A stretch of 64,000 bases of DNA from Nitrosomonadales bacterium (lineage in GTDB: Bacteria; Pseudomonadota; Gammaproteobacteria; Burkholderiales; Gallionellaceae): NCBI GenBank assembly GCA_016214695.1, contig JACRNY010000004.1, positions 346,240-410,239 on the forward strand, in the 5' to 3' direction. Below are positions 10,860 to 20,980 of the stretch, piece after piece. The stretch's first letter is position 1, and each line of letters begins with the position of its first letter. A program made the translations under genes and the position numbers. Under the pieces are notes generated by a model. The model was not told the DNA's origin. It saw nothing but the letters and a program-made list of their open reading frames with translations, and did not search any database.

Positions 10860-13031
10860 TCAACGCATTTTCTGCAGCACGATCACCCCCAGCGGCGGCA
10901 ACGTCAGTTGCAACGACTGCAGTTCCCCGTTCCAGCCGATGTCCATGGTGTCCATGCCGAGGCCGTTGCCCATGTTGGAGCCGCCGTAATAGTGCGAATC
11001 GCTGTTGAATATCTCGCGATAACAGCCTTTCTGGCGCACCCCGACACGATAACCATAGCGCGGTACCGGTGTGAAATTGAGCACCACCACGACACTGGAG
11101 CCATCGCGCGCGATGCGGCGGAAACTCAGCACCGACTGGTCGGCGTTGTTGCAATCCAGCCACTCGAACCCTTCCGGCGAGAAATCCAGTTCGTGCAATT
11201 CCGGGATCTCCGCATACAGATGGTTGAGGTCGCGCAGCAGCGTCCGCACACCGTTGTGTTCGTTGCGCCCGAGCAGATACCAGTCCAGCTCGGTGCCGAC
11301 CTTCCATTCGTGCCCCTGCGCGAATTCGTTGCCCATGAAATTGAGCTTCTTGCCCGGATAGGTCATCTGGTAGGCGAACAGCAGGCGCAGGTTGGCGAAC
11401 TTCTGCCATGCGTCGCCCGGCATCTTGTCCAGCAATGAATGCTTGCCGTGTACCACCTCGTCGTGCGAGAACGGCAGTACGAAATTCTCGGTGTAGTTGT
11501 ACAGCTGCCCGAAGGTCAGCATGCTGTGGTGATAGCGCCGGTGCACCGGGTCGTGCTCGATGTACTTGAGCGTGTCGTTCATCCAGCCCATGTTCCATTT
11601 CATGGTGAAGCCCAGACCGCCGAGGTAGACCGGACGCGACACCATGGGCCAGGAGGTCGATTCCTCGGCCAGCGTGAGCGTGCCGGGGAAGCGTTCATGG
11701 GTCATCATGTTCAGCTCGCGGAAGAAGTCCACGGCCTCGATGTTCTCGCGTCCGCCGAACTTGTTCGGCAGCCATTCGCCCGCCTTGCGCGAGTAATCCA
11801 GATACAGCATGGAGGCCACCGCATCCACACGCAGACCGTCGATGTGGAACTCGCTCAGCCAGTAATGCGCATTGGCCAGCAGGAAGTTGCGCACCTCGTT
11901 GCGGCCATAGTTGAAGATCAGCGTGCCCCAGTCCTGGTGCTCGCCGAGACGCGGATCCTCGTGTTCATACAGTGCCGTGCCGTCGAAACGCGCCAGCGCC
12001 CAGCTGTCCTTCGGGAAATGGGCCGGTACCCAATCAAGTATCACGCCGATGCCGACGATATGGCAGGCATCGACGAAATAACGGAAATCGTCCGGAGTGC
12101 CGTAGCGGCTGGTGACGCCGTAGTATCCCGTCGTCTGATAACCCCAGGATTCATCCAGCGGGTGTTCGCTGATCGGCATCAGCTCGATATGGGTGAAACC
12201 CATCTCCTGCACATAGGGAACCAGGCTATCCGCCAGTTCGCGGAAGTTGTAGAAACGGCCGTCCCAGTGGCGCTTCCAGGAACCGGCATGCACCTCATAT
12301 ACGTTCAGCGGTTGATGCAACCAGTCCTTGCGCGCCCGCTGCTCCTGCCAGGCTGCATCGCGCCACTGATATCCATCCAGTTCAGCCACCCGCGACGCCG
12401 TGCCCGGCCGCATCTCGAAGCTCAGTCCATAGGGATCGGTCTTGACGAACACATCACCGCTGTTCCGGTTGCGTATCTCGAACTTGTAATATTCCCCAAG
12501 CCCGATATCCGGCACGAACAGTTCCCACACCCCGCTGCTGCCGAGCGCACGCATCGGATGCACGCGACCGTCCCAGCCGTTGAAATCGCCCACCACACTG
12601 ACGCGTTCCGCGTTCGGCGCCCATACCGCAAAACGCACACCCCATACGCCTTGAAGTTCCATGTGATGCGCGCCGAGCATGCGGTAAGCCTGCTCCAGAC
12701 GGCCTTGCGAGAACAGATGGAGATCGAAGTCACTGATGCTGCTGCCAAAGCTGTAGGCATCATGCACTTCGACGACGTGACTGAAGAAATTCAGCTTGAG
12801 ACGGCATGGTGCAGGCAGCGCCTGCTTGCCTTGCCAGGTATAGAAACCGTTGGATGGGTCGCGCTCCAGCGCCTGCCATGAGACACCGTCGTGGACCGAG
12901 ATCTCGGTCGCATGGGGTTGAAAGACCCGCAGAACCCAACCGGATTTGTTCTGATGCAACCCCAGATATGAAAAGGGGTCGTGATGGCGCGCTTCTAGAA
13001 TGGAGCGCTTGTTCTGTGTATCACTTGGCAT
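10860..13031 (-). CDS. glgB: 1,4-alpha-glucan branching enzyme
   Basis: GH13 branching enzyme introducing alpha-1,6 branches into glycogen. An N-terminal CBM48-like region precedes the catalytic barrel. Visible GH13 motifs are [23 protein letters not shown] (nucleophile Asp), EESTSW (acid Glu) and [10 protein letters not shown]. The frame extends to a TTG at 13052, but ATG 13031 is preferred: it has an AGGAG Shine-Dalgarno with 7-nt spacing, and the upstream TTG overlaps the -10 hexamer of the only good promoter. This gives 723 residues. It is the first gene of the operon. Confidence 0.95.
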   Translation of the reverse strand: MPSDTQNKRSILEARHHDPFSYLGLHQNKSGWVLRVFQPHATEISVHDGVSWQALERDPSNGFYTWQGKQALPAPCRLKLNFFSHVVEVHDAYSFGSSISDFDLHLFSQGRLEQAYRMLGAHHMELQGVWGVRFAVWAPNAERVSVVGDFNGWDGRVHPMRALGSSGVWELFVPDIGLGEYYKFEIRNRNSGDVFVKTDPYGLSFEMRPGTASRVAELDGYQWRDAAWQEQRARKDWLHQPLNVYEVHAGSWKRHWDGRFYNFRELADSLVPYVQEMGFTHIELMPISEHPLDESWGYQTTGYYGVTSRYGTPDDFRYFVDACHIVGIGVILDWVPAHFPKDSWALARFDGTALYEHEDPRLGEHQDWGTLIFNYGRNEVRNFLLANAHYWLSEFHIDGLRVDAVASMLYLDYSRKAGEWLPNKFGGRENIEAVDFFRELNMMTHERFPGTLTLAEESTSWPMVSRPVYLGGLGFTMKWNMGWMNDTLKYIEHDPVHRRYHHSMLTFGQLYNYTENFVLPFSHDEVVHGKHSLLDKMPGDAWQKFANLRLLFAYQMTYPGKKLNFMGNEFAQGHEWKVGTELDWYLLGRNEHNGVRTLLRDLNHLYAEIPELHELDFSPEGFEWLDCNNADQSVLSFRRIARDGSSVVVVLNFTPVPRYGYRVGVRQKGCYREIFNSDSHYYGGSNMGNGLGMDTMDIGWNGELQSLQLTLPPLGVIVLQKMR

Positions 13032-13050
13032 ACTGGGGCTCCTGAACTGC

Positions 13051-13079
13051 AATATAGACCTTTAGCTCAGGGGCGGCAA
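13051..13079 (-). promoter_or_regulatory. sigma70-like promoter of the glycogen operon
   Basis: On the minus strand, TTGCCG (13079-13074) and TATATT (13056-13051) are separated by exactly 17 nt, putting transcription start about 15 nt before the glgB ATG. The -35 is also the right arm of an inverted repeat (GGCGGCAA ... TTGCCGCC, left arm near 13117), a possible operator or stem overlapping the promoter. Confidence 0.6.
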
Positions 13080-13153
13080 TTCAAAAACGAAAGATTAATG
13101 ATTCCGTAACAAGAAATACACTTGCCGCCAGGAGGGGATGGGGTGTCAGATGC

Positions 13154-13238
13154 TGGTGCGGAAGACAGGACTCGAACCTGCACACCTTGCGGCGCTGGAA
13201 CCTAAATCCAGTGCGTCTACCAATTCCGCCACTTCCGC
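13154..13238 (-). tRNA. tRNA-Leu (UAG anticodon)
   Basis: The minus strand folds as a class II tRNA. The acceptor stem GCGGAAG pairs with CTTCCGC, the D-arm region is TTGGTAGAC, and the anticodon arm CTGGATTTAGGTTCCAG carries anticodon TAG. There is a variable arm, and the T-arm has GGTTCGAGTCC. The discriminator A and an encoded CCA are present. The 85-nt length is normal for leucine tRNA. Confidence 0.96.
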
Positions 13239-13251
13239 GTGAGGGGCGCGC

Positions 13252-13257
13252 ATTATA
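13252..13257 (-). promoter_or_regulatory. -10 element of the tRNA-Leu promoter
   Basis: A consensus TATAAT on the minus strand lies 13 nt upstream of the tRNA 5' end and is followed by a GC-rich stretch (GCGCGCCCC) resembling a stringent discriminator. The -35 region, inside the end of acuI, is poor (TGGCAG-like). Confidence 0.6.
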
Positions 13258-13269
13258 ACCGCACGGCCC

Positions 13270-14265
13270 TTAACTGCCAGCGATTTGCACCACGGCCCGG
13301 CCGCGCGATTCGCCCTTGATCAACGCCGGAAACACTCCGGGCAAATCGGCGAACGGCACTTTGTGTGTCAGCTGCGCCAGCTTGATGGGCTTCAGTTCCT
13401 GCGCCAGCCGCAGCCACAGCTTCTTGCGCAAGGGCATCGCCGTCGCCGCCGAATCGACGCCCAGCAATTTGACGCCGCGCAGGATGAAGGGAAACACCGA
13501 GGTATGCAGCTCGGCCCCGCCCGCATTGCCGAAGCTGGCGATGGCACCGTCCAGTTGCATGGTGCGCGTGAGCCAGGCCAGCGTATCGCCGCCCACGGCA
13601 TCGAGCGCCCCCGCCCACATCGCCTTCTCCATCGGACGCGTGCTCTTCAGGTCGATACTGCCGCGCAGCAGCACCTCCTTCGCACCCAGCGACTTCAGAT
13701 ATTCCTGCTCGCTTTCCTTCCCGGTCAGCGCCACCACGTGGTAGCCGAGCTGCGACAACATCTGTATCGCCAGACTGCCCACCCCGCCGGTCGCGCCGGT
13801 GACGATCACCTTGCCCTTTTCTGGAGAAAGTTCGTTCTGCTCCAGCCGGTGGATCGCCAGCGCGGCGGTGAAACCCGCCGTACCCAGGCACATCGCCTCA
13901 TACAGCGACAGGTTCAGCGGCAGCGGCACCACCCAGTCCGCCGGCACGCGTACATACTCGGCATAGCCGCCGTCATGCGCCACCCCCATGTCGTAGCCGG
14001 TGACCAGCACCGCATCGCCGGCCTTGAAACGCGCATCCGATGAACTCTTCACCACGCCGGCGACATCGATGCCGCCGACACAGGGGAAACGGCGTATCAC
14101 CTTGCCCGCCCCGGTCGCCGCCAGCGCATCCTTGTAATTCACGCCGGAATAATGCGTCTGGATGACAACCTCGCCCTGGTCGAGGTCATCGAGCGAAAGT
14201 TCAGTGAAACGGCCTTGTGAGCGGCCGTTGTCGTCGAAGATGCGGTAAGCGCGGAATGTCGTCAT
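13270..14265 (-). CDS. acuI: acrylyl-CoA reductase family NADPH oxidoreductase (YhdH/AcuI type)
   Basis: Zinc-independent medium-chain dehydrogenase/reductase of 331 residues, YhdH/AcuI group. These enzymes reduce acryloyl-CoA to propionyl-CoA with NADPH and detoxify acrylyl-CoA. Visible features are the N-terminal HYSGVNYKDALAATG signature, the Rossmann motif VTGATGGVGSLAIQ near residue 150 and a C-terminal RGRAVVQI. The ATG at 14265 is 4 nt after the odhB stop, so it is part of the TCA operon; further upstream the frame only runs through odhB sequence. This is the position where many relatives keep lpdA (E3). The exact substrate is inferred from the family. Confidence 0.85.
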   Translation of the reverse strand: MTTFRAYRIFDDNGRSQGRFTELSLDDLDQGEVVIQTHYSGVNYKDALAATGAGKVIRRFPCVGGIDVAGVVKSSSDARFKAGDAVLVTGYDMGVAHDGGYAEYVRVPADWVVPLPLNLSLYEAMCLGTAGFTAALAIHRLEQNELSPEKGKVIVTGATGGVGSLAIQMLSQLGYHVVALTGKESEQEYLKSLGAKEVLLRGSIDLKSTRPMEKAMWAGALDAVGGDTLAWLTRTMQLDGAIASFGNAGGAELHTSVFPFILRGVKLLGVDSAATAMPLRKKLWLRLAQELKPIKLAQLTHKVPFADLPGVFPALIKGESRGRAVVQIAGS

Positions 14266-14269
14266 ATAT

Positions 14270-15418
14270 TCACAGGTCGAGAAGAACGAGGCCCGGCATC
14301 TCCAGGAACTCCTTGATGGCCACGAGGAACTGCACCGCTTCGCGGCCGTCGATGATGCGATGGTCGTAGGACAGCGCAAGGTAATTCATCGGACGGATGA
14401 CGACCTGGCCGTTCTCCGCCACCGGGCGGTCCTTGGTGGCGTGGATGCCAAGGATGGCACTCTGCGGCGGGTTGATGATGGGCGTGGAGAGCATGGAGCC
14501 GAATACGCCGCCGTTGGTGATCGAGAAGGTGCCGCCGGTGAGTTCCTCCATGCCGAGCTTGCCATCCTTGGCACGTGCGGCGTAATCGGCGATGCGGCGC
14601 TCGATGTCGGCGAAGGACATCTTGTCGGCATCGCGCAGGATGGGCACGACCAGGCCGCGTTCGCTACCGATGGCGACACCGATGTCGAAGTAGCCGTGAT
14701 AGATCACGTCGGTGCCGTCCACCGAGGCGTTGACCACCGGGAATTTGCGCAGCGCGTGCACGGCGGCCTTGACGAAGAACGAGGAGAAGCCCAGCTTCAC
14801 ACCGTGCTTCTTCTCGAACGCATCCTTGTAGCGGGCGCGCAACTCCATCACCGGCTGCATGTTCACTTCGTTGAAAGTGGTGAGGATGGCGGCGTTGGCC
14901 TGCGATTGCAGCAGGCGTTCGGCGATGCGCTGGCGGATGCGCGTCATCGGCACGCGCTGCTCGGGACGTTCGCCGGCCGGAGCGGCCACGGCAGCCGGGC
15001 CTGCCGCCGCAGGTTGCTGCACCGCGCTCAGCACATCTTCCTTGGTCACCAGGCCATGCTTGCCGCTGCCTTTCAACTGGCTCGCGTCGACATCGTGCTC
15101 ATGCGCCAGTTTGCGCGCCGAGGGTGTCGCTGCTGCAGCGGCGACTGCCGCCTTCGCCTTGGGCGCTGCCGCCGCGGCTGCTTCGGTATCGATCTGCGCG
15201 ATGACTTCGCCGCTGCCGACCCTGGCGCCGTCGGCCTTGATGATCTTGCTGAGTACGCCGCTCTTGATCGCGGGCAGCTCCAGCACCACCTTGTCGGTCT
15301 CGATGTCGATGAGGTTCTCGCCTTCGCTCACCGCCTCGCCGACCTTCTTGTTCCAGGTCAGCAGCGTCGCTTCGGAGACGGACTCGGAGAGTTGCGGGAC
15401 TTTGACTTCAATCAGCAT
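14270..15418 (-). CDS. odhB: 2-oxoglutarate dehydrogenase E2, dihydrolipoyl succinyltransferase
   Basis: E2 core of the 2-oxoglutarate dehydrogenase complex (382 residues). Domains in order are: lipoyl domain with the modified lysine in [13 protein letters not shown] near residue 43; an Ala-rich linker (about 80-105); the peripheral subunit-binding domain ([19 protein letters not shown], about 103-135); and the catalytic domain ending with [15 protein letters not shown], which holds the active-site His/Asp. Its start overlaps the end of sucA by 11 nt. No E3 gene follows; acuI takes that place. Confidence 0.97.
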   Translation of the reverse strand: MLIEVKVPQLSESVSEATLLTWNKKVGEAVSEGENLIDIETDKVVLELPAIKSGVLSKIIKADGARVGSGEVIAQIDTEAAAAAAPKAKAAVAAAAATPSARKLAHEHDVDASQLKGSGKHGLVTKEDVLSAVQQPAAAGPAAVAAPAGERPEQRVPMTRIRQRIAERLLQSQANAAILTTFNEVNMQPVMELRARYKDAFEKKHGVKLGFSSFFVKAAVHALRKFPVVNASVDGTDVIYHGYFDIGVAIGSERGLVVPILRDADKMSFADIERRIADYAARAKDGKLGMEELTGGTFSITNGGVFGSMLSTPIINPPQSAILGIHATKDRPVAENGQVVIRPMNYLALSYDHRIIDGREAVQFLVAIKEFLEMPGLVLLDL

Positions 15419-18281
15419 GATGTTTCACTCCTGGTTTGTTCTTCACATCGAGGTCGGGACGGAAGGCTGCGTCGATCACCGCCTTCTGCTGTTCGTTGTG
15501 CACGGCAAGATAACCCGCCGCCGGTGAGGCCGACGAGGGGCGCAGCGCGTAGTCGAGACGCATGCCCTTGCGCATCTGGCGCAGCAGGTAATGCTGGATG
15601 CGGTGCCACGCGCCCTGGTTGCCCGGCTCTTCCTGGCACCACACCACTTCGATCGCCTTGGGATAGGCGGCGATCTGCGCGGCGAAGTCCTCGTGCGGGA
15701 AAGGATAGAGCTGCTCCAGGCGGATGATGACCATGTCGGCGATGCCGCGTTCGCGCCGCGCCTTGAGCAGATCGTAGTACACCTTGCCGCTGCAGGCGAT
15801 GATGCGGCGCACCTTGTTCGCCGGAATGTCGTCGATCTCGGGGATCACCGGCTGGAAGCGGCCCTGTGCCAGATCGTCCAGCGGCGAGGCGGCATCCTTG
15901 CTGCGCAGCAGGCTCTTGGGCGTGAATACGATGAGCGGCTTGCGCGTCGGTCGCAACATCTGGCGGCGCAGCAGGTGGAATATCTGCGCGGAATTGGACG
16001 GGATGCACACCTGGATGTTGTAGTCGGCACACAGTTGCAGGTAGCGCTCGATACGGCCCGACGAGTGTTCCGGCCCCTGCCCTTCGTAACCGTGCGGCAA
16101 CAGCATGGTGAGGCCGCACATCCTGCCCCACTTGGCCTCGCCCGAAGCGATGAACTGGTCGATGACCACCTGCGCGCCGTTGGCGAAATCGCCGAACTGC
16201 GCCTCCCAGATGGTCAGCGTGTCCGGCTCGGCGGTGGCGTAGCCGTATTCAAAACCGAGCACCGCCTCCTCGGACAGGATGGAATTGATGACCACAAAAT
16301 CGGCCTGCTCCGGCGCCAGATTCTGCAAGGGGATCTGGTAGCCCTTGTCCCACTGCGTGCGGTTCTGGTCGTGCAGCACGGCATGGCGGTGGAAGAAGGT
16401 GCCGCGCTCGCAGTCCTCGCCCGACAGCCGCACCGGGTAGCCCTCGGTCAGCAGCGTGGCGTAGGCCAGGTTCTCGGCCATGCCCCAGTCCAGCGGCAGC
16501 TCGCCTTTGCCCATCGCGACACGGTCGGCGATGATCTTCTCGACGCGGGAATGCAGCTTGATGTTGCCCTGGATATCGGTCAGCCGCTGCGCCAGTTGCT
16601 GCAGTCTGGCGCGCGGAACAGCGGTCTCCACCGCGGCGTTCCAGTGCACCTCGCCCTTGTAGCGGGTCCAGTTGACGCCGAATTCATGCTTGACGCCGCT
16701 CAACGCCGACTGCAACGGATCGCGTCCCTCATCCATGGCACGGCGGTAATCCGCCACCATCGTCTCGGCTTCGTTCGCCGCCAGCACACCCTGCTCCAGC
16801 AGACGTTTTGCATACAGCGCACGTGTGCCCGGATGCTGGTTGATGTAGCGGTACATGAACGGCTGCGTGACCAGCGGTTCGTCCTGCTCGTTGTGTCCCA
16901 GTTTGCGGAAGCACACCATGTCGACGACCACGTCCTTGCCGAACTGCATGCGGAAATCCAGTGCCAGTTCGGTGATCAGCAGCACCGCCTCGGGATCGTC
17001 CGCGTTCACGTGGAAGATGGGGGCATCGACCATCTTCGCCACATCGGTGCAATACAGCGAAGAGCGCGTGTCGCGCGCATCCGAGGTGGTGAAGCCGATC
17101 TGGTTGTTGATGACGACATGCACGGTGCCGCCGGTGCGGTAACCGCGCGTCTGCGACAGGTTGAAGGTCTCCTGGTTGACGCCCTGCCCGGCGAAAGCCG
17201 CATCGCCGTGCAACAGCACCGGCAGCACCTGCTTGCCCAGGTGATCTTCGCGGCGGTGCTGGCGCGCGCGCACCGAGCCTTCCACCACCGGATTGACGAT
17301 CTCCAGATGCGAGGGGTTGAAGGCCAGCGTGACATGCATGGGACCGCCCGGCGTGCCGATGTCGGATGAGAAGCCCTGGTGGTATTTCACGTCGCCGGAG
17401 GTGAGATGTTCGTGGTGGATACCCTCGAACTCGGCGAACAGCTTCTGCGGCATCTTGCCCAGTGTGTTCACCAGCACATTCAGACGACCGCGGTGGGCCA
17501 TGCCGATGACGGTCTCTTTCACGCCCTGCTCGCCGGCGCGCTGCAGCAGGTGGTGCAACAGGGGGATCAGCGTCTCGCCGCCTTCCAGCGAAAAACGCTT
17601 CTGTCCGACATATTTGGTATGCAGATAACGCTCCAGCCCTTCCGCCGCGGTCAGGCGTTCGAGGATGCGTTTCCTGGTCTTGGCCGGATAGTTCGCTTCG
17701 CCGCGCTCCCCTTCCAGCCTTCCCTGTATCCAGCGTTTCTGCGCGATGTCGCTGATGTACATGTACTCCGCGCCGACGCTGCCGCAGTAGATGCGGCGCA
17801 GGCGCTGCAATATCTCGCGCAGCGTCATGCGCGCACCGCCCACCAGCGAACCGGTGTTGAAGGTGGTGTCCATGTCGGCTTCGCCGAGGTTGTAATAGGC
17901 CGGATTCAACTCCGCGATCTGCGGCTTGGTGTGACGGGCGAGCGGATCGAGATCGGCGACACGCACGCCGAGGAAGCGGTGCGCATTGATGAGCTGCAGC
18001 ACCGAGGCCTGCTTGCGCGCCTCTTCGGTCTGCAGCGCGCAGGAGGGTGCCGCTGTATCCGCAGCCGGCAATGCGGCAAAACTGCGCTGGATGAGCGAAT
18101 GGCGCACATCCGGCAGCTTGCCCCCGGCGATCAGACTTTCGAAATACTCGCGCCATTCGGCCGGCACGCTGGCCGGGTCACCGAGGAAATCCTCGTACAG
18201 GCCTTCGATGAACACGTTGTTGCCACCGAACAGCGCAGAGCTGTCCTGCATCATCCTGAGAAAGTTCACCGGCTCATTCAT
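15408..18281 (-). CDS. sucA: 2-oxoglutarate dehydrogenase E1
   Basis: Thiamine-diphosphate-dependent E1 that decarboxylates 2-oxoglutarate (about 957 residues, normal length). Landmarks are the N-terminal [20 protein letters not shown], the [13 protein letters not shown] motif, the ThDP-binding GDAAFAGQG...NNQIGFTTS region and the C-terminal EEPGNQGAW. The start is taken at ATG 18281 (GGGGGT Shine-Dalgarno); an ATG 12 nt further upstream has no ribosome-binding site. It lies 48 nt downstream of gltA and overlaps odhB, consistent with stoichiometric expression. Confidence 0.97.
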   Translation of the reverse strand: MNEPVNFLRMMQDSSALFGGNNVFIEGLYEDFLGDPASVPAEWREYFESLIAGGKLPDVRHSLIQRSFAALPAADTAAPSCALQTEEARKQASVLQLINAHRFLGVRVADLDPLARHTKPQIAELNPAYYNLGEADMDTTFNTGSLVGGARMTLREILQRLRRIYCGSVGAEYMYISDIAQKRWIQGRLEGERGEANYPAKTRKRILERLTAAEGLERYLHTKYVGQKRFSLEGGETLIPLLHHLLQRAGEQGVKETVIGMAHRGRLNVLVNTLGKMPQKLFAEFEGIHHEHLTSGDVKYHQGFSSDIGTPGGPMHVTLAFNPSHLEIVNPVVEGSVRARQHRREDHLGKQVLPVLLHGDAAFAGQGVNQETFNLSQTRGYRTGGTVHVVINNQIGFTTSDARDTRSSLYCTDVAKMVDAPIFHVNADDPEAVLLITELALDFRMQFGKDVVVDMVCFRKLGHNEQDEPLVTQPFMYRYINQHPGTRALYAKRLLEQGVLAANEAETMVADYRRAMDEGRDPLQSALSGVKHEFGVNWTRYKGEVHWNAAVETAVPRARLQQLAQRLTDIQGNIKLHSRVEKIIADRVAMGKGELPLDWGMAENLAYATLLTEGYPVRLSGEDCERGTFFHRHAVLHDQNRTQWDKGYQIPLQNLAPEQADFVVINSILSEEAVLGFEYGYATAEPDTLTIWEAQFGDFANGAQVVIDQFIASGEAKWGRMCGLTMLLPHGYEGQGPEHSSGRIERYLQLCADYNIQVCIPSNSAQIFHLLRRQMLRPTRKPLIVFTPKSLLRSKDAASPLDDLAQGRFQPVIPEIDDIPANKVRRIIACSGKVYYDLLKARRERGIADMVIIRLEQLYPFPHEDFAAQIAAYPKAIEVVWCQEEPGNQGAWHRIQHYLLRQMRKGMRLDYALRPSSASPAAGYLAVHNEQQKAVIDAAFRPDLDVKNKPGVKHHAD

Positions 18282-18329
18282 TGCTACCCCCATAAACGCA
18301 TCGGGCGGCGGATCGCCGTGTCATGTGGC

Positions 18330-19622
18330 TTACTTGCCGCGTTTGCCCATCGGCACGAAATCGCGCTTGGTCGCGCCGCGATAGAGCTGGCGCGGGCGCC
18401 CGATCTTGTGCTCGGCATCGGCGATCATCTCGTTCCACTGCGACACCCAGCCGATGGTGCGGGCCAGCGCGAAGATCACCGTGAACATGGTGGTGGGGAT
18501 GCCGATGGCGCGCAGCACGATGCCGGAATAGAAGTCCACGTTCGGATACAGCTTGCGCTCGATGAAGTACGGATCGCTCAGGGCGGTCTTCTCCAGCTCC
18601 ATGGCCAGTTCGAACAGCTTGTTGTTCTCCAGCTTGAGTTCTTTCAGCACCTCGTAGCAGGTCTCGCGCATCACCTTGGCACGCGGATCCATGTTCTTGT
18701 ACACGCGGTGGCCGAAACCCATCAGACGGTATTTCTTGTCCTTCACGCCCTGCACGTATTCCTTCACGCGCGACACGTCGCCGATCTCTTCCAGCATCTT
18801 CAGCGCCGCCTCGTTGGCTCCGCCGTGCGCCGGACCCCACAGCGCCGCGATACCCGATGCCACACAGGCGAACGGGTTGGCGCCGCTCGATCCGGCCAGA
18901 CGCACGGTCGAGGTGGAAGCGTTCTGCTCGTGGTCGGCATGCAGGATGAAGATACGCTCCAGCGCGCGCACCAGCACCGGATTCGGCACATAGTCCTCGG
19001 TGGGCGTGCCGAACATCATGTAAAGGAAGTTCTCCACATAGCCGAACTTGTTCTTCGGATACATGAACGGTTCGCCGACGTTGTATTTGTAGGCCATCGC
19101 GGCCAGCGTCGGCACCTTGGCCAGCAAACGGTGCGCCGAGATCTCGCGGTGGTGCGGATTATTGATGTCGAGCGAATCGTGATAGAAAGCCGACAATGCA
19201 CCGACCACACCGACCATGACTGCCATCGGGTGCGCATCGCGGCGGAAGCCGTTGAAAAAGCGCGCCAGCTGGTCGTGCACCATGGTGTGCTTGGTGATCA
19301 GGGCGCTGAATTCATCCTTCTGCGCCGCAGTCGGCAGCTCGCCGTTCAGCAACAGGTAGCACACCTCCAGAAAATCGGACTTCTCCGCCAACTGCTCGAT
19401 GGGATAGCCGCGGTAATACAGCAGCCCGGCATCGCCGTCTATGAAGGTGATCGCCGAGGTGCAGCTGGCGGTCGCGAAGAACGCCGGGTCGTAGGTGAAC
19501 ACGCCGAGCTTGTTGAGGGTACGCATATCCACCACATCCGGCCCAAGTGTGCCGGACAGGATGGGCAGCTCGATGCTGCGGCCGTCATCCAGGGTCAATG
19601 TCGCGATGCGCTGTTTTTCCAT
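18330..19622 (-). CDS. gltA: citrate synthase (type II)
   Basis: Citrate synthase of 430 residues, the length of the hexameric, NADH-sensitive Gram-negative type. It condenses oxaloacetate and acetyl-CoA. Catalytic segments are visible: [15 protein letters not shown] (His), [14 protein letters not shown] (His/Arg) and the C-terminal [11 protein letters not shown] 19622 has an AAGGAA Shine-Dalgarno and fits the family N-terminus. Upstream and only 17 nt away is the stop of the DUF559::SdhE gene, as expected for the common sdhE-gltA pair. Confidence 0.98.
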   Translation of the reverse strand: MEKQRIATLTLDDGRSIELPILSGTLGPDVVDMRTLNKLGVFTYDPAFFATASCTSAITFIDGDAGLLYYRGYPIEQLAEKSDFLEVCYLLLNGELPTAAQKDEFSALITKHTMVHDQLARFFNGFRRDAHPMAVMVGVVGALSAFYHDSLDINNPHHREISAHRLLAKVPTLAAMAYKYNVGEPFMYPKNKFGYVENFLYMMFGTPTEDYVPNPVLVRALERIFILHADHEQNASTSTVRLAGSSGANPFACVASGIAALWGPAHGGANEAALKMLEEIGDVSRVKEYVQGVKDKKYRLMGFGHRVYKNMDPRAKVMRETCYEVLKELKLENNKLFELAMELEKTALSDPYFIERKLYPNVDFYSGIVLRAIGIPTTMFTVIFALARTIGWVSQWNEMIADAEHKIGRPRQLYRGATKRDFVPMGKRGK

Positions 19623-19639
19623 TTTTATTCCTTCTTCTC

Positions 19640-20239
19640 TCAGGCTGCCTTCAGCCACTCCAACACCGTACGCAACCCTTCCTGCGTCGGCGCCTCCCGG
19701 CCCGTAATCATATCCCACAGCACCGTGTCCGGCATATCCAGCAATGCATCAAAAGCCACCAGTTGCGCCTCATCGAGGCTCGCATAGCGTTGTTCGACGA
19801 AGCGCCCGAGCACGATATCCAGCTCCAGCAGGCCGCGGCGGCAACGCCAACGCACACGTTCCAGAGACTTTTCCCCTCTCCCCTCGCGGGAGAGGGGCGG
19901 GGGAGAGGGGGAGATTTCTTGAAGTATTCTTTCCAAAACTGTTTCCGCCTCTCCAAGTACTTCATTGTTCCAGAAGCGCAATATCCGAAATCCCTGCCCT
20001 TCCAGCCATGCATCCCGCACTTTGTCGGCTTCGCTTTCCAGGTGCTGTCCACCATCCACTTCGATCACCAGTCTTTTTTCGAATGAGACGAAATCGACGA
20101 TGTAATCTCCAAGGGGTTGCTGGCGCTTGAACTTCATGCCGCACAAACGATGCCCTCGCAGGTGATACCAGAGCAACGACTCAGCGTCAGTCATGTTGCG
20201 GCGAAGCTGCTTCGCAAAGGCATTTCGGGATGAGCTCAT
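19640..20239 (-). CDS. DUF559 nuclease-like domain fused in frame to succinate dehydrogenase assembly factor SdhE
   Basis: A 199-residue chimera. Residues about 1-108 form a DUF559 (Vsr/PD-(D/E)XK-like) domain: [22 protein letters not shown], then [20 protein letters not shown] and GQH with likely catalytic Asp, Glu and Asp/Gln/His. Residues about 109-122 ([15 protein letters not shown]) are simply the translation of a palindromic DNA repeat. Residues about 123-199 are SdhE ([27 protein letters not shown]), the factor that promotes flavinylation of SdhA. The start chosen is ATG 20239, directly after GGGAGAGGGGG, which is also part of an upstream palindrome. The native SdhE start appears lost; an internal GTG (M/V-R-W-R-C) is the only alternative. 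Either the fusion works as a whole, or SdhE is re-initiated internally. Confidence 0.85.
   Translation of the reverse strand: MSSSRNAFAKQLRRNMTDAESLLWYHLRGHRLCGMKFKRQQPLGDYIVDFVSFEKRLVIEVDGGQHLESEADKVRDAWLEGQGFRILRFWNNEVLGEAETVLERILQEISPSPPPLSREGRGEKSLERVRWRCRRGLLELDIVLGRFVEQRYASLDEAQLVAFDALLDMPDTVLWDMITGREAPTQEGLRTVLEWLKAA
19874..19909 (-). repeat. palindromic repeat, downstream copy at the DUF559/SdhE junction
   Basis: CCCTCTCCC (19874-19882), a 5-nt loop, GGGAGAGGG (19888-19896), 4 nt, then a second GGGAGAGGG (19901-19909). It is translated in frame as part of the DUF559::SdhE protein. Confidence 0.85.
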
Positions 20240-20241
20240 CC

Positions 20242-20276
20242 CCCTCTCCCTAGCCCTCTCCCACAAGGGGAGAGGG
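20242..20276 (+). repeat. palindromic repeat, copy upstream of DUF559
   Basis: CCCTCTCCC (20242-20250), TAG, CCCTCTCCC (20254-20262), a short loop and GGGAGAGGG (20268-20276). It has the same architecture as the copy at 19874-19909 but opposite orientation. Read on the minus strand it supplies the Shine-Dalgarno-like GGGAGAGGGGG for the DUF559 ATG. Confidence 0.85.
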
Positions 20277-20284
20277 AATTAAAA

Positions 20285-20980
20285 TCATACCGTGCGCTTC
20301 ACCATCATATCCTTGATCTTGCCGATGGCTTCCGTCGGGTTCAGCTCCTTCGGACACACATCCACACAGTTCATGATGGTATGGCAGCGGAACAGGCGGT
20401 ACGGGTCTTCCAGATTGTCCAGTCGCGCCGCCGTATCCTGGTCGCGCGTGTCGGCGATGAAGCGGTAGGCCTGCAACAGACCGGACGGGCCGACGAACTT
20501 GTCCGGGTTCCACCAGAACGACGGGCAGGCCGTGGTGCAGCAGGCGCACAGGATGCATTCGTACAGGCCGTCCAGCTCGGCACGGTCCTGCGGCGACTGC
20601 AGGCGCTCGGTCTCGGGGGGCGGGTCGTTGTTGACCAGATAGGGCTTGATCGAGTGGTACTGCTTGAAGAACTGGGTCATGTCCACGATCAGGTCGCGGA
20701 TGACCGGCAGCCCCGGCAAGGGACGTATCTCGATGGGTTGCTTGAGCGAGGACAGCGCCGTGATGCAGGCCAGCCCGTTGCGGCCGTTGATGTTCATCGC
20801 GTCCGAGCCGCACACGCCCTCGCGGCAGGACTTGCGAAAACCGAGGCTGTCGTCCTGCTGCCGCAGCAGCATCAGCGCATCCAGCAACATGGCGTCGCCC
20901 GCCTGCAGGTCGAGGTCGTAGTCCTGCATGTAGGGCTTGGTGTCCACATCGGGGTTGTAGCGGTAGATCCGGAACTTCAT
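20285..20980 (-). CDS. sdhB: succinate dehydrogenase iron-sulfur subunit
   Basis: SdhB (231 residues) passes electrons from the SdhA flavin to quinone through 2Fe-2S, 4Fe-4S and 3Fe-4S clusters. All three ligand sets are present: CREGVCGSDAMNINGRNGLAC (about 60-80), CILCACCTTACPSFWW (about 150) and CHTIMNCVDVCPKELNP (about 205). Its ATG overlaps the stop of the GGDEF gene by one base (TGATG), so the diguanylate cyclase lies within the same translational unit. Confidence 0.97.
   Translation of the reverse strand: MKFRIYRYNPDVDTKPYMQDYDLDLQAGDAMLLDALMLLRQQDDSLGFRKSCREGVCGSDAMNINGRNGLACITALSSLKQPIEIRPLPGLPVIRDLIVDMTQFFKQYHSIKPYLVNNDPPPETERLQSPQDRAELDGLYECILCACCTTACPSFWWNPDKFVGPSGLLQAYRFIADTRDQDTAARLDNLEDPYRLFRCHTIMNCVDVCPKELNPTEAIGKIKDMMVKRTV

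Larger units (their letters stand above)
19874..20276 (-). mobile_element. putative DUF559 mobile unit bounded by inverted palindromes
   Basis: The DUF559 reading frame is bracketed by two copies of the same palindromic repeat in opposite orientations (19874-19909 and 20242-20276). The roughly 400-bp unit sits exactly between sdhB and the conserved part of sdhE. No obvious target duplication is visible at the outer edges. Mobility is an inference from the bracketed structure, the interrupted operon and the wide scatter of the same palindrome in this window. Confidence 0.5.

Noticed and set aside
13032..13052. Upstream TTG start for glgB
   Set aside because: It overlaps the -10 hexamer of the promoter and lacks a Shine-Dalgarno; ATG 13031 has AGGAG.
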